NCBI RefSeq assembly: GCF_016107325.1
Contig: NZ_RCVT01000001.1
Coordinates: 1-64,000 of the forward strand
Length of the DNA: 64,000 nucleotides
Direction of reading: 5' to 3'
From: Sphingomonas sp. MA1305
GTDB lineage: Bacteria; Pseudomonadota; Alphaproteobacteria; Sphingomonadales; Sphingomonadaceae
The translations under genes and the position numbers were made by a program. Shown here piece by piece: positions 19,328 through 29,863 of this stretch. Positions within the stretch are counted from its first letter, which is position 1. Every line of letters begins with the position of its first letter. The notes under the pieces are model-generated. The model had not been told where the DNA came from. It did not search any database and saw only the letters and a program-made list of their open reading frames with translations.

Positions 19328-20305
19328 ATGTCTAAGACGATCTGGGCGCTCGCCGCGTCCGCCGCTCTGATTCCCGCGACGCTGCTGGCCGTGCCGGCCA
19401 GCGCGCAGAGCAGCAACCTCGACGGGCGCGTCGGCAAGCTGGAGGGCGAGATGCGCGCCGTGCAGCGCAAGGTCTTCCCCGGCGGCGCGGGCCAGTATCT
19501 GCAGCCCGAAGTCACGCGCCCCGACACGCCGGCGCAGGCGGGCGGCGTGCCCGCGACCAGCGCGGTCGCCGACCTGACCAGCCGCGTCACCGCGCTGGAA
19601 AGCCAGATGGCGTCGATGACCGATCAGATCGAACAGAACGGCTACAAGCTGCGCCAGCTGCAGGACCAGTTCGAGGCGTACAAGCGCGCGACCGACGGCA
19701 AGCTGAAGTCGCTGGCGAGCGCACCGGCGCCGGCGCCCTCTCCCGCGGTCGGCAGCGACGAGGAGCCGATGGACGACCGCCCCGCGGCCGGCGCGACCGC
19801 CTCGCGGCCGAGCCGTGGCGGTGCGGCCCCCGCCGCCAGACCGGCATCGGCCAATGCGGACGACGCTGGCACCGCCGGTGCCAGTGCCGGTCCGGTCAGC
19901 AAGCCATCGACCGGCAACAATGCCGAGGACGATTATCTCTACGGCTATCGCCTGTGGGCGGCGAAGCAATATCCGCAGGCAGAGGCGCAGCTGAAGAAGG
20001 TGGTCGCCGATTATCCGAAGCACCGCCGCGCCAGCTACGCCCAGAACCTGCTCGGCCGGGCCTATCTGGACGAGGGCAAGCCGAGCCTCGCCTCAATGGC
20101 CTTCTACGACAATTACAAGAAGATGCCGGACGGCGAACGGGCGCCCGACAGCCTCTATTACCTCGCCCAGGCGCTCATCAAGCTGAACAAGCCGGCCGAT
20201 GCCTGCAAGGTCTATGGCGAGCTGACGGATGTTTACGGAACCAAGATCTCCTCCCAGATGAAGGCCGATGTCGAGAAGGGCCGTACCGCCGCCAAGTGCA
20301 AGTGA
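19328..20305 (+). CDS. cpoB: Tol-Pal system protein CpoB (YbgF)
   Basis: The 325-aa exported protein has a signal peptide ending at ASAQ, an N-terminal coiled coil (about 30-130), a low-complexity Ala/Pro linker and C-terminal tetratricopeptide repeats (about 190-320; DDYLYGYRLWAAKQYPQAEAQLKKV). CpoB coordinates outer-membrane constriction with septal peptidoglycan synthesis. The other tol-pal genes are not beside it. Its 3' end overlaps tilS by 38 nt. Confidence 0.9.
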   Translation: MSKTIWALAASAALIPATLLAVPASAQSSNLDGRVGKLEGEMRAVQRKVFPGGAGQYLQPEVTRPDTPAQAGGVPATSAVADLTSRVTALESQMASMTDQIEQNGYKLRQLQDQFEAYKRATDGKLKSLASAPAPAPSPAVGSDEEPMDDRPAAGATASRPSRGGAAPAARPASANADDAGTAGASAGPVSKPSTGNNAEDDYLYGYRLWAAKQYPQAEAQLKKVVADYPKHRRASYAQNLLGRAYLDEGKPSLASMAFYDNYKKMPDGERAPDSLYYLAQALIKLNKPADACKVYGELTDVYGTKISSQMKADVEKGRTAAKCK

Positions 20306-21284
20306 GCCGATCGTCGCCGAGGGCGACCGGTTCCGCGATGACCTGATCCGCGCGCTCGGCCATGTGCCGCGCGCGCCGGTGCTGCTTGCCGTCTCGGGCG
20401 GGCCGGACTCGATGGCGATGCTGACGCTCGCCGCCGCGGCCGGACTGGCTGGCGGCATCGCGGTGGCGAGCGTCGATCACCGCCTGCGGCCCGAGGCGGC
20501 GGCGGAGGCGGCGATGGTCGCCGACCATTGCGCGACCTTGGGCATCGCGCATGCGACGCTGGTGCCGCACAGCGCGATCAGCGGGGCAAGCCTCCAGGCG
20601 GCGGCGCGGACCGCGCGCTACGGCCTGCTCACCGGGCACGCCAAGGCGATCGGCGCGGAGGCACTGGCGACGGCTCATCATGTCGACGACCAGGCGGAGA
20701 CGTTCCTGATGCGCGCCGCGCGCGGCTCCGGCCTGTCGGGCCTCGCCGGCGTTCGCCCGCGGACCGTGATCGACGAAGTGACGGTCGTCCGGCCATTGCT
20801 GGAATGGCGCCGCGCCGAGCTGCGCGCGATCGTGCGGCGCCAGGACGTGCCGTTCATCGACGATCCGGCGAATCACGATCCGGCGCACGATCGCACGCGA
20901 TTCCGGCGCTTGCTCGACGCCAACGAATGGCTCGGCCCGCCGCAGCTTGCCCGCGCCGCCGCGGCGCTGGGCGAGGCCGATGGCGACGTGCGGGCGATCG
21001 TCGACTGGCTGTGGTCGGAACGGGCGAGCGTCAGCGGCGCGACGGTGCGGGTCCGCGTCGCCGGCCTGCCCCGCGAACTGACGCGGCGGCTGGCGCGGCG
21101 GGCGATCACGGCGGTCATCGATTCGGCCCGGCTGGTCGCACCGAAATGGAGCGAGGCCGCGAACGTCGAGGCGCTGCTCGATTCGCTGGCGGCGGGCAAG
21201 CGCGCGACCCAAGCAGGGGTCGCGGCGACGCCGGCGGGCGAGGAATGGCGTTTCCGTCCCGCCCCGGCACGGCGCACCGGCTGA
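20268..21284 (+). CDS. tilS: tRNA(Ile)-lysidine synthase TilS
   Basis: The 338-aa protein carries the PP-loop SGGPDSM near residue 45, followed by VDHRLR and the ATAHHVDDQAET helix, all hallmarks of TilS. It converts the wobble cytidine of tRNA-Ile(CAU) to lysidine so that AUA is read as isoleucine, and is normally essential. It is short relative to E. coli TilS, lacking the extended C-terminal domains, as is usual in alphaproteobacteria. The ATG at 20268 lies within the end of cpoB. Confidence 0.92.
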   Translation: MSRRAVPPPSASEPIVAEGDRFRDDLIRALGHVPRAPVLLAVSGGPDSMAMLTLAAAAGLAGGIAVASVDHRLRPEAAAEAAMVADHCATLGIAHATLVPHSAISGASLQAAARTARYGLLTGHAKAIGAEALATAHHVDDQAETFLMRAARGSGLSGLAGVRPRTVIDEVTVVRPLLEWRRAELRAIVRRQDVPFIDDPANHDPAHDRTRFRRLLDANEWLGPPQLARAAAALGEADGDVRAIVDWLWSERASVSGATVRVRVAGLPRELTRRLARRAITAVIDSARLVAPKWSEAANVEALLDSLAAGKRATQAGVAATPAGEEWRFRPAPARRTG

Positions 21285-21381
21285 CGCCGGTCGGATCGCA
21301 CACTCTGATCGCTCAAACTGATCGCTTGTTCCATTGCCATTAACCTGGGCACGCCTATCTTGATGGCTGAAAGGTCCGTGC

Positions 21382-23358
<1,977 letters not shown>

Positions 23359-23439
23359 ACGGGATACGACCGGACCGGTTCAGCCCGGCGTCAGTTTGAT
23401 CCGACTAAGCGGCGGCATTCCTCTGGTGGAGTGCCGCCG

Positions 23440-23820
23440 ATGTCGTTCAGATTGCCAGTATTTCTTGCGGCCGCCGTGGCCGCTCCGCTGCTCGTCGCCT
23501 CGCCCGCCGCGGCGGCGATCACGGTCGGGACCTTCCTGACCAAGGCTGCGCCGCTGCGCGCCAATCCGTTTACCGCGCTGACCAACCCCGACTATCCGAT
23601 GCTGAAGGCCGAGGCGGATGCGGCGACGCGCGAGCTGAAGGCGGATCGCGCCGCCCGCGCCGCGGCGGGCAAGCCGCCGATCGCCTGTATCCCGGAGGGC
23701 GAATCGCTCGGCATTCTCGACATGCTGTCGGGGCTCGACGAGCTGACCCCGGCGGAAAAGCGGCTGCCGCTCAAGGACGGCTATGCGCGGGTGCTGGCCA
23801 AGCGCTTTCCGTGCGGGTGA
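23440..23820 (+). CDS. Small exported protein, Rap1a/Tai-like (tentative)
   Basis: The 126-aa protein has a signal peptide (VFLAAAVAAPLLVASPAAAA), and a mature part beginning ITVGTFLTKAAPLRAN with paired cysteines (in PIACIPEG and at the extreme C-terminus, FPCG). The TVGTFLTKA start, the two cysteines and the C-terminal helix resemble the Rap1a/Tai immunity-like family, but no neighbouring effector is visible and the match is by eye only. ATG 23440 is taken because GGAG lies 8 nt upstream. The next 274 nt (23821-24094) hold nothing recognisable. Confidence 0.5.
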   Translation: MSFRLPVFLAAAVAAPLLVASPAAAAITVGTFLTKAAPLRANPFTALTNPDYPMLKAEADAATRELKADRAARAAAGKPPIACIPEGESLGILDMLSGLDELTPAEKRLPLKDGYARVLAKRFPCG

Positions 23821-24094
23821 GGGAGTGAGCGGGCGGCTTTAACGAGGTCGGGTGGATGCGTCATGTCCACGCCATGCCTCGGCAAAGGCGCCCTGCGCGG
23901 CGGGACGTTCGGCTGTGCTGACGAGTCTGCCGTACAGCGGCCATGCCCGCACAGGAACGCGACGGACGCGATGGACCGGCGCGGCGCGTCCCTCCTGACC
24001 GGCCGGATCGCGCGCCGGCTTCTGCGGAGCGGACGTCTGGCGTAAGCGGGCGGGGCGAGCGCGTCGGACGCGCCCAACCTAGGGGAGACACGTC

Positions 24095-25003
24095 ATGCGC
24101 ACGGCCTCAATCGTCATGCTGGCGGCAGCCGCATCGCCCGGTGCGACCGCAGCGCCGACCGCGCTGCATCCGGCCAGCATCGCCGAGCACCGCCGCGCCT
24201 GTGCGGGCAGGGAAGGCTGGGCCGATTCCGCCCCGCCGATCCGCATCTTCGCCAATGTCTACGACATCGGCAGCTGCGGGATCACCGTGCCGCTGATCGT
24301 CGGGTCGGCCGGAGCGATCGTCATCGACGCGGCGACGGCGCAGGCAGTGCCGAACATCCTCGCCAATATCCGGCGGTTGGGTCTGCGGCCGGGGGACGTC
24401 AAGATCCTGCTGTCCAGCCACGAGCATCAGGACCATGCCGGCGGGCTCGCCGCGCTGAAGCGGGCGACGGGCGCGCAGATGATCGCGACCATGGTGGCTC
24501 GACCGATGCTGGAGCGCGCGGTGCCGGCGGCGGACGATCCGCAGCGAACGTCGAACCGGCCGGAATTCGCCGGCGTCCGCGTCGACCGGGTCGTCCGCGA
24601 CAATGGCGTGGTGACGCTGGGCGATCTGCGTCTGACCGCGCACGCGACGCCGGGCCATGCGCCGGGCAGCACGTCATGGACGTGGCGCAGTTGCGCCGGC
24701 ACGACCTGTCGCCGCGTCGTTTATGCCGACAGTGTCAGCGCCGTATCGACCGACGCCTATCGCTTCACCGATCACCCGGCCTATGTCAGCCGCTTCCGGG
24801 CCGCGCTGGCGACGGTCGCTGCTTTGCCGTGCGAGCTGATCGTCACCCCGCATCCGGGCGCCAGCGACCTGTACGCGCGGCTCGATGGCCGCAAGCCACT
24901 CGCTTCGCCGACCGCGTGTCGCGACTATGCCGCCGCCGGGCGCATTGCGCTCGACGCGCGGCTGGCCAGGGAACGCCGGCCGGGCGGCAAGCCAATGCTG
25001 TAA
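24095..25003 (+). CDS. Subclass B3 metallo-beta-lactamase
   Basis: The 302-aa protein has a signal peptide (about 1-20) and a metallo-hydrolase fold with every subclass B3 zinc ligand in place: His109, His111, Asp113 and His114 in SSHEHQDHAGG, His188 in TPGHAPGSTSWTW and His253 in TPHPGASD. The B3-typical YADSVSAVS and ITVPLIVG stretches are also present. The fold and ligands predict a periplasmic zinc beta-lactamase, possibly a carbapenemase; actual resistance cannot be inferred. GGGGAGA precedes the ATG. It stands alone with no mobile element nearby, so it looks like a resident chromosomal gene. Confidence 0.86.
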   Translation: MRTASIVMLAAAASPGATAAPTALHPASIAEHRRACAGREGWADSAPPIRIFANVYDIGSCGITVPLIVGSAGAIVIDAATAQAVPNILANIRRLGLRPGDVKILLSSHEHQDHAGGLAALKRATGAQMIATMVARPMLERAVPAADDPQRTSNRPEFAGVRVDRVVRDNGVVTLGDLRLTAHATPGHAPGSTSWTWRSCAGTTCRRVVYADSVSAVSTDAYRFTDHPAYVSRFRAALATVAALPCELIVTPHPGASDLYARLDGRKPLASPTACRDYAAAGRIALDARLARERRPGGKPML

Positions 25004-25080
25004 GCCGATTGTCAGCTTGCGCTTCTACCCTGATCGGCGATGCTGCCGGTCGACCCGATGGGCGGTGACAGGGGGGTGGG

Positions 25081-26823
25081 ATGCGAAACGGTGTCGGCAT
25101 GGCGATCGCGGTTCTGGCGGTGGCGACCGCCGCCCCGGCGGCGGCGGAGACCTGCAAGGTCGGCAAGGTGGCCGAGCTGGCGGTGACGATGCAGGGGCTA
25201 CGCCCGATCGTGCAGACCACGATCAACGGCAAGCCCGCGCCCTTCATCGTCGACAGCGGCGCCTTCTTCAGCACGATCTCGCCGCCGGTCGCCAAGGCGC
25301 TCGACCTTCCCGCCGTCAACATGCCCGGCGGCCTGCGGCTGCGCGGCATCGGCGGCACCAGCGATGCCAGCGTCGCGCGCGTCCGTCATTTCGGCCTGGC
25401 GGGGTTCGACCTGAACGACGTCCAGTTCGTCGTCGGCGGCACCGACATCGGCCAGACAGGGCTGCTCGGCCAGAACGTGCTCGGGCTGGCGGACGTCGAA
25501 TATGATTTGCCCGACGGCGCGGTGCGGCTGTTCAAGACGACGGGCTGCGGCAAGACCGCCTTGGCCTATTGGAGCGCGGGCAAGCCGTTCTTCGCCCTGC
25601 CGATCGAAAGCAAGGAAGCCGCACGCAACCATACGGTCGGCGCGGTCGAGCTGGACGGCGCGAAGCTGCGCGCGACCTTCGACACCGGTGCGGCGCAGAC
25701 GGTGGTGACGCTGCGCGCGGCGGCCAAGGCGGGCGTCCATCCCGGCGATCCCGGCGTCGAGACGGCCGGCTGGCAGACCGGGCTCGGCAAGCGCGTGGTG
25801 CAGGGCTGGATCGGCAAGTTCGCCGTGATCAAGATCGGCGACGAGGAACTGCACAACGTCCGGCTGCGCATCGCCGATCTCGGCGATCTCGACACCGACA
25901 TGCTGATCGGTGCCGACTATTTCATCTCGCACCGCATCTTCGTGTCGAACGCGCAGCGGCGGATGTATTTCACCTACACCGGCGGCCGGCTGTTCGACAT
26001 GGGCGCGCATATCGACCCGGCCGGCAGCGTCGTCGCCTCCGGCGCGCCCGAGGCGGCGCCGACCGATGCCGACGGCTGGGCGCGACGCGCGGCGATGTTC
26101 CAGACCCAGCGCGACCTGCCGCATGCGATCGATGCCTATACCCAGGCGATTACGCTGGCGCCGAAGGATCCGCGCTTTCCGCGCCAGCGGGCGCTCGTCT
26201 ATCTGGCGCAGCGGCGACCGGTGCTCGCGCTCGACGACCTCAACACGACGCTGACGCTCGATCCCAACGATCTCGAGGCGCAGCTGATTCGCGCCCAGGT
26301 GCGGCTGCGCGCCGGCAATCTGGGGGGCAGCATCAGCGACCTCGACGCGATCAGCGCGCGGCTGCCGCGCGAGGACGCGCGGCGTATGGCGCTCGGCCAG
26401 CTCTATTCGGCCGCCGACGCCTTCGACGCGGCGATCGGTCAATATGACAGCTGGCTGGCGACGCATCGCGACGACGCGCATCGCAGCCAGGCGCAGAACG
26501 GCCGCTGCTGGGCGCGCGTCCTCGCCAATCGCGATCTCGACAAGGCGCGCAGCGATTGCGATGCGGCGGTGCGTGCGGTGCCGAGCAATGCGTCGTTCCT
26601 CGACAGTCGCGGCCTGGTCGCGCTGCGCCAGGGCGACGATGCCGCGGCGAGCCGGGATTTCGCGGCGGCGCTGGCGATCAACCCCAAGCTCGGCTGGTCG
26701 CTCTACGGCCGCTCGGTGGTGGAGCGGCGCCAGGGGCAGATTGCTCAGGCCGATGCCGATCTCGCCGCGGCGCGTGCCGTTGACCGCACGCTGCCGGACC
26801 GCGCCAAGCGCTATGGCTTGTAG
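25081..26823 (+). CDS. Retropepsin-like aspartic protease with C-terminal TPR repeats
   Basis: The 580-aa exported protein (signal peptide ending AAAE) carries two aspartic-protease half-domains: FIVDSGAFFST (about residue 58) and a second TFDTGAAQTVV (about 200), each followed by the usual hydrophobic flap region. Residues about 325-575 are tetratricopeptide-type helical repeats (AIDAYTQAITLAPKDPRF and AASRDFAAALAINPKLGWSL). The two Asp-Ser/Thr-Gly motifs could form one pepsin-like active site. The substrate is unknown; the TPR part may bind it. Confidence 0.78.
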   Translation: MRNGVGMAIAVLAVATAAPAAAETCKVGKVAELAVTMQGLRPIVQTTINGKPAPFIVDSGAFFSTISPPVAKALDLPAVNMPGGLRLRGIGGTSDASVARVRHFGLAGFDLNDVQFVVGGTDIGQTGLLGQNVLGLADVEYDLPDGAVRLFKTTGCGKTALAYWSAGKPFFALPIESKEAARNHTVGAVELDGAKLRATFDTGAAQTVVTLRAAAKAGVHPGDPGVETAGWQTGLGKRVVQGWIGKFAVIKIGDEELHNVRLRIADLGDLDTDMLIGADYFISHRIFVSNAQRRMYFTYTGGRLFDMGAHIDPAGSVVASGAPEAAPTDADGWARRAAMFQTQRDLPHAIDAYTQAITLAPKDPRFPRQRALVYLAQRRPVLALDDLNTTLTLDPNDLEAQLIRAQVRLRAGNLGGSISDLDAISARLPREDARRMALGQLYSAADAFDAAIGQYDSWLATHRDDAHRSQAQNGRCWARVLANRDLDKARSDCDAAVRAVPSNASFLDSRGLVALRQGDDAAASRDFAAALAINPKLGWSLYGRSVVERRQGQIAQADADLAAARAVDRTLPDRAKRYGL

Positions 26824-26833
26824 GGCTTAGGGT

Positions 26834-26855
26834 CCGATCCACCAAGTTGGATCGG
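26834..26855. terminator. Hairpin between convergent genes
   Basis: CCGATCCA-CCAAGT-TGGATCGG forms an 8-bp stem between the plus-strand protease stop (26823) and the minus-strand DUF3667 stop (26890). It is nested within a wider imperfect inverted repeat (AGGGTCCGATC at 26829-26839 against GATCAGACCCT at 26881-26891). There is no T-run, so termination is only a guess. Confidence 0.4.
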
Positions 26856-26889
26856 GGCCGGTGCCGCTTCCACGTCAGGGGATCAGACC

Positions 26890-27972
26890 CTAGTCGGTCA
26901 GGCCGTGGAGCAGCAGCAGCGTGACGAAGGCGATCAGTGCGGTCCAGGCGAAGACCAGCAGCGCCACCGTCCGCCACAGTGCGGAGACGCGGCGGAGCGA
27001 ATAGGCGCCGCGCAACTGGCGGTACATGTGGATCGGCGGCAGCAGAAACACCGTGAACACGATGAAGCCGGGCCACAGGCCGATGACCCCGCCGAGCATC
27101 AGCGCGATCACCATCAGCATCATGAAGGCGAGGCTGTAGGTGACGAAGATCGCATGGTCGTACAGGCCGAACCGCCGCCGCCACAGGAACAGCAGGGCGA
27201 CGAAGGGGGTGGAGATCGGGATCAGCAGCCAGCTGTATTTGTACGCGCTGGATTGCAGCTTGTAGAGCGCGAGGCCGGGGTTCTTGTTGGCCTTTTCCAG
27301 ACCGTGGTCGAGCTTGTCCCAGCCGGTCCGGGCGTTGGTGAAGGTGAAGTCGGACCGATCGCCGTCGCCGGCGGTACCCGCCTGCGTGCGCTTCAGGGCG
27401 GTGACCGCGGTTTGCAGCTCGGCGATGCTCTGATCGATCTTGGCCGTCGACTTGCCCGCCGCGACCAGCTCCGCCCGCGACTTCTGCGCCTCGTCGAGCT
27501 GGTGCTGGACCCGCTCGACGCCCTTGGCGAGGCCGACGACATGCCGACCGATCTCACCCGGCGTCGCCAGTTCGGCGATGTCGCCGCCCAGCGCGCTGAT
27601 CGTCGCGAACATCAGGAAGACGGTGAACAGGAACAGGGCGAGCGGCGAAACGAAGCGGGCACGCTCGCCCGCGATGTAGCGGCGGGTCAGTTCGCCCGGG
27701 CGCATGATCAGCATCGGCAGCGTCCGCCAGATCTTGCCTTCGAAATGGAAGACGCCATGGGCGATCTCATGCCCGATCGCGCCGACCGAGCGATGGACGT
27801 GCGCCGACTGGCCGCAGGCGTGACAGTGCGAACCGATCAAACGAGTCCCGCAATTGAGGCACAGCGCGCCGGCATGGCCGTGGCCGTGCGCCTCCCCCGC
27901 GGACGGTTCGATGGAACGGGCGGCGAGCGCACCCGTGACGATGTCTGCTGCTGCAGCGATATCCCCCGACAT
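26890..27972 (-). CDS. DUF3667 membrane protein with N-terminal zinc ribbon
   Basis: The 360-aa protein starts with a Cys4 zinc ribbon (CLNCGTRLIGSHCHACGQ, residues about 38-55), typical of DUF3667, followed by a juxtamembrane RTLPMLIMRPGELTRRYIAGER stretch, a membrane helix, a long soluble coiled-coil region (about 150-235) and three or four C-terminal membrane helices. The function of the family is unknown. ATG 27972 is used; a TTG six codons upstream is possible. Confidence 0.8.
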   Translation of the reverse strand: MSGDIAAAADIVTGALAARSIEPSAGEAHGHGHAGALCLNCGTRLIGSHCHACGQSAHVHRSVGAIGHEIAHGVFHFEGKIWRTLPMLIMRPGELTRRYIAGERARFVSPLALFLFTVFLMFATISALGGDIAELATPGEIGRHVVGLAKGVERVQHQLDEAQKSRAELVAAGKSTAKIDQSIAELQTAVTALKRTQAGTAGDGDRSDFTFTNARTGWDKLDHGLEKANKNPGLALYKLQSSAYKYSWLLIPISTPFVALLFLWRRRFGLYDHAIFVTYSLAFMMLMVIALMLGGVIGLWPGFIVFTVFLLPPIHMYRQLRGAYSLRRVSALWRTVALLVFAWTALIAFVTLLLLHGLTD

Positions 27973-28037
27973 GGGACGGGAGGGTGGCAAGGCCCGCGGC
28001 GTGGCGCAAGGGGGATCAGCGTGTTAGCAAAGGGACG

Positions 28038-29291
28038 ATGACCGACCCCGCCATGCTGATCGCCGAGATGGGACGCCGTGCCCGCACCGCCGCCACGTCG
28101 CTGGCGGGGCTGCCGACTACGCGCAAGGCGGACGGGCTGCGGGCGGCGGCGGCGGCGCTGCGCGCCGAGGCGCCGGCGATCGCGGATGCCAATGCGCAGG
28201 ACATGGCCGCGGCGACCGAACGCGGCCTGTCGGGGGCGATGCTCGACCGGCTGCGGCTCGACGAGGGGCGGATCGCCGCGATGGCGGCGGGGGTGGAAGT
28301 GGTCGCCGGGCTCGCCGATCCGGTCGGGCAGGTGATCGACTGGACGACGCGGCCGAACGGGCTGGAACTGTCGCGCGTCCGGGTGCCGATCGGGGTGATC
28401 GGCATCATCTACGAATCGCGGCCCAACGTCACCGCCGATGCCGCGGCGCTGTGCGTCATGGCCGGCAATGCGGCGATCCTGCGCGGCGGATCGGAGGCGG
28501 TGCACAGCAACGCCGCGATCCATGCGACGCTGGCGCAGGGGTTCGCGGCGGCAGGACTGCCGGCGGATGCGGTGCAGCTGGTGCCGACCACCGACCGCGC
28601 CGCAGTAGGGGCGATGCTGGCCGCGGACGGGGTCATCGACCTGGTCGTGCCGCGCGGCGGCAAGAGCCTGGTCGCGCGGGTGCAGGCGGAGGCGCGGGTG
28701 CCGGTGCTCGCGCATCTCGACGGCATCAACCACGTCTATGTCGATGCGTCTGCCGACCCGGCGATGGCGCGGCGGATCGTGCTCGACGCCAAGCTGCGCC
28801 GTACCGGCATCTGCGGGGCGATGGAGACGTTGCTGATCGACCGGGCCTTCGCCGATGCGGGCGCGCTGATCGCAGCCTTGCGCGATGCGGGGTGCGAGGT
28901 GCGTGGCGACGATCACGCCGCGGCGCTGGTGCCTGGCGTCGCCATCGCCGACGCGGCCGATTGGGACACCGAATATCTCGACGCCATCGCCTCAGTCGCG
29001 ATGGTCGACGGAGTCGAGCAGGCGATCGCCCATATCGCCGCGCATGGCTCGCACCATACCGATGCGATCGTCGCGGACGACCCGGCCGTGGCGGAGCGCT
29101 TCCTGACCGCGGTCGATTCGGCGATCGTCTTGTGGAACGCCTCGACGCAATTCGCCGACGGTGGCGAATTCGGCCTTGGCGCGGAGATCGGCATCGCGAC
29201 CGGGCGGCTTCACGCGCGCGGGCCGGTGGCGCTGGAGGGGCTGACGACATACAAATGGATCGGCCGCGGCACTGGGCAGGTGCGCGGTTGA
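28038..29291 (+). CDS. proA: Glutamate-5-semialdehyde dehydrogenase ProA
   Basis: The 417-aa enzyme contains the ProA signature PIGVIGIIYESRPNVT, the catalytic cysteine in RRTGICGAMETLL and the C-terminal NASTQFADGGEFGLGAEIGI motif. It reduces gamma-glutamyl phosphate to glutamate semialdehyde, the second step of proline synthesis. ATG 28038 is preceded by AGGGACG. It heads a long plus-strand run that continues through nadD to coq7. Confidence 0.96.
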   Translation: MTDPAMLIAEMGRRARTAATSLAGLPTTRKADGLRAAAAALRAEAPAIADANAQDMAAATERGLSGAMLDRLRLDEGRIAAMAAGVEVVAGLADPVGQVIDWTTRPNGLELSRVRVPIGVIGIIYESRPNVTADAAALCVMAGNAAILRGGSEAVHSNAAIHATLAQGFAAAGLPADAVQLVPTTDRAAVGAMLAADGVIDLVVPRGGKSLVARVQAEARVPVLAHLDGINHVYVDASADPAMARRIVLDAKLRRTGICGAMETLLIDRAFADAGALIAALRDAGCEVRGDDHAAALVPGVAIADAADWDTEYLDAIASVAMVDGVEQAIAHIAAHGSHHTDAIVADDPAVAERFLTAVDSAIVLWNASTQFADGGEFGLGAEIGIATGRLHARGPVALEGLTTYKWIGRGTGQVRG

Positions 29292-29318
29292 GTTGAGCGG
29301 GGGCGGCGTATCGCCTAT

Positions 29319-29588
29319 ATGGCAACCATGGCCAGCCTTCAGCCGATCACCACCGAAATCGATGCCGAAACGATGGCGATGGTCGAACGCGTCGCCAGCC
29401 GCCGTGGCATGACCGGCCCCGAATTCGCGGCCGAGGCGATCCGGCGCGCGGCGGAAACCGACGACGATTTCGACGCCTTCATCCAGGCGGGTGTGGATGC
29501 CGCCGATCGTGGTGAATTCGTGTCGCACGAGGACGTCATGGCCGAACTCGATGCGATGATTGCCAAATATCGCGCGCAATGCGGGTGA
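29319..29588 (+). CDS. ParD/CopG-like antitoxin
   Basis: The 89-aa protein has an N-terminal ribbon-helix-helix-like part (ITTEIDAETMAMVERVASRRGM) and an acidic C-terminal segment ending in FVSHEDVMAELDAMIAKY, a pattern usual in ParD-type antitoxins. It should bind DNA to autoregulate the pair and neutralise the ParE-like toxin, whose gene it overlaps by 10 nt. A second in-frame ATG at 29328 is an alternative start. Confidence 0.82.
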   Translation: MATMASLQPITTEIDAETMAMVERVASRRGMTGPEFAAEAIRRAAETDDDFDAFIQAGVDAADRGEFVSHEDVMAELDAMIAKYRAQCG

Positions 29589-29863
29589 AATGGACGCTGC
29601 CCGCACTGGGGGACATTCGTGGTATCGACGAATGGCTGTCGAAAGAGGCCAATCCCGGGGTTGCGCTGCGTCTGATCAGCGCGGTGCGGGCGCGGGCGGC
29701 TTTCCTGCGTGACTTTCCGCGTGCCGGGAGGCCGTTGCCGAGCGGACACCGACTGCTGCGGGTGCGCAATAGCCCCTATCTGCTTCGCTATCGGATAGTC
29801 GGGAACGCTGTGGAAGTGCTGCGCGTGCATCACGAACGCGAGGACTGGCAGCTGCCGTCTTGA
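29579..29863 (+). CDS. ParE/RelE-superfamily toxin
   Basis: The 94-aa basic protein shows the ParE/RelE pattern: WTLPALGDIRGIDEWL at the start, then FPRAGRPLPSG, LRVRNSPYLLRYRIVG and a C-terminal VLRVHHEREDW. ParE toxins poison gyrase and RelE toxins cut mRNA; the absence of clear RelE catalytic residues and the ParD-like partner favour ParE. Its stop codon overlaps the TTG start of nadD (TTGA), so its translation is coupled to an essential gene. Confidence 0.85.
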   Translation: MRVKWTLPALGDIRGIDEWLSKEANPGVALRLISAVRARAAFLRDFPRAGRPLPSGHRLLRVRNSPYLLRYRIVGNAVEVLRVHHEREDWQLPS

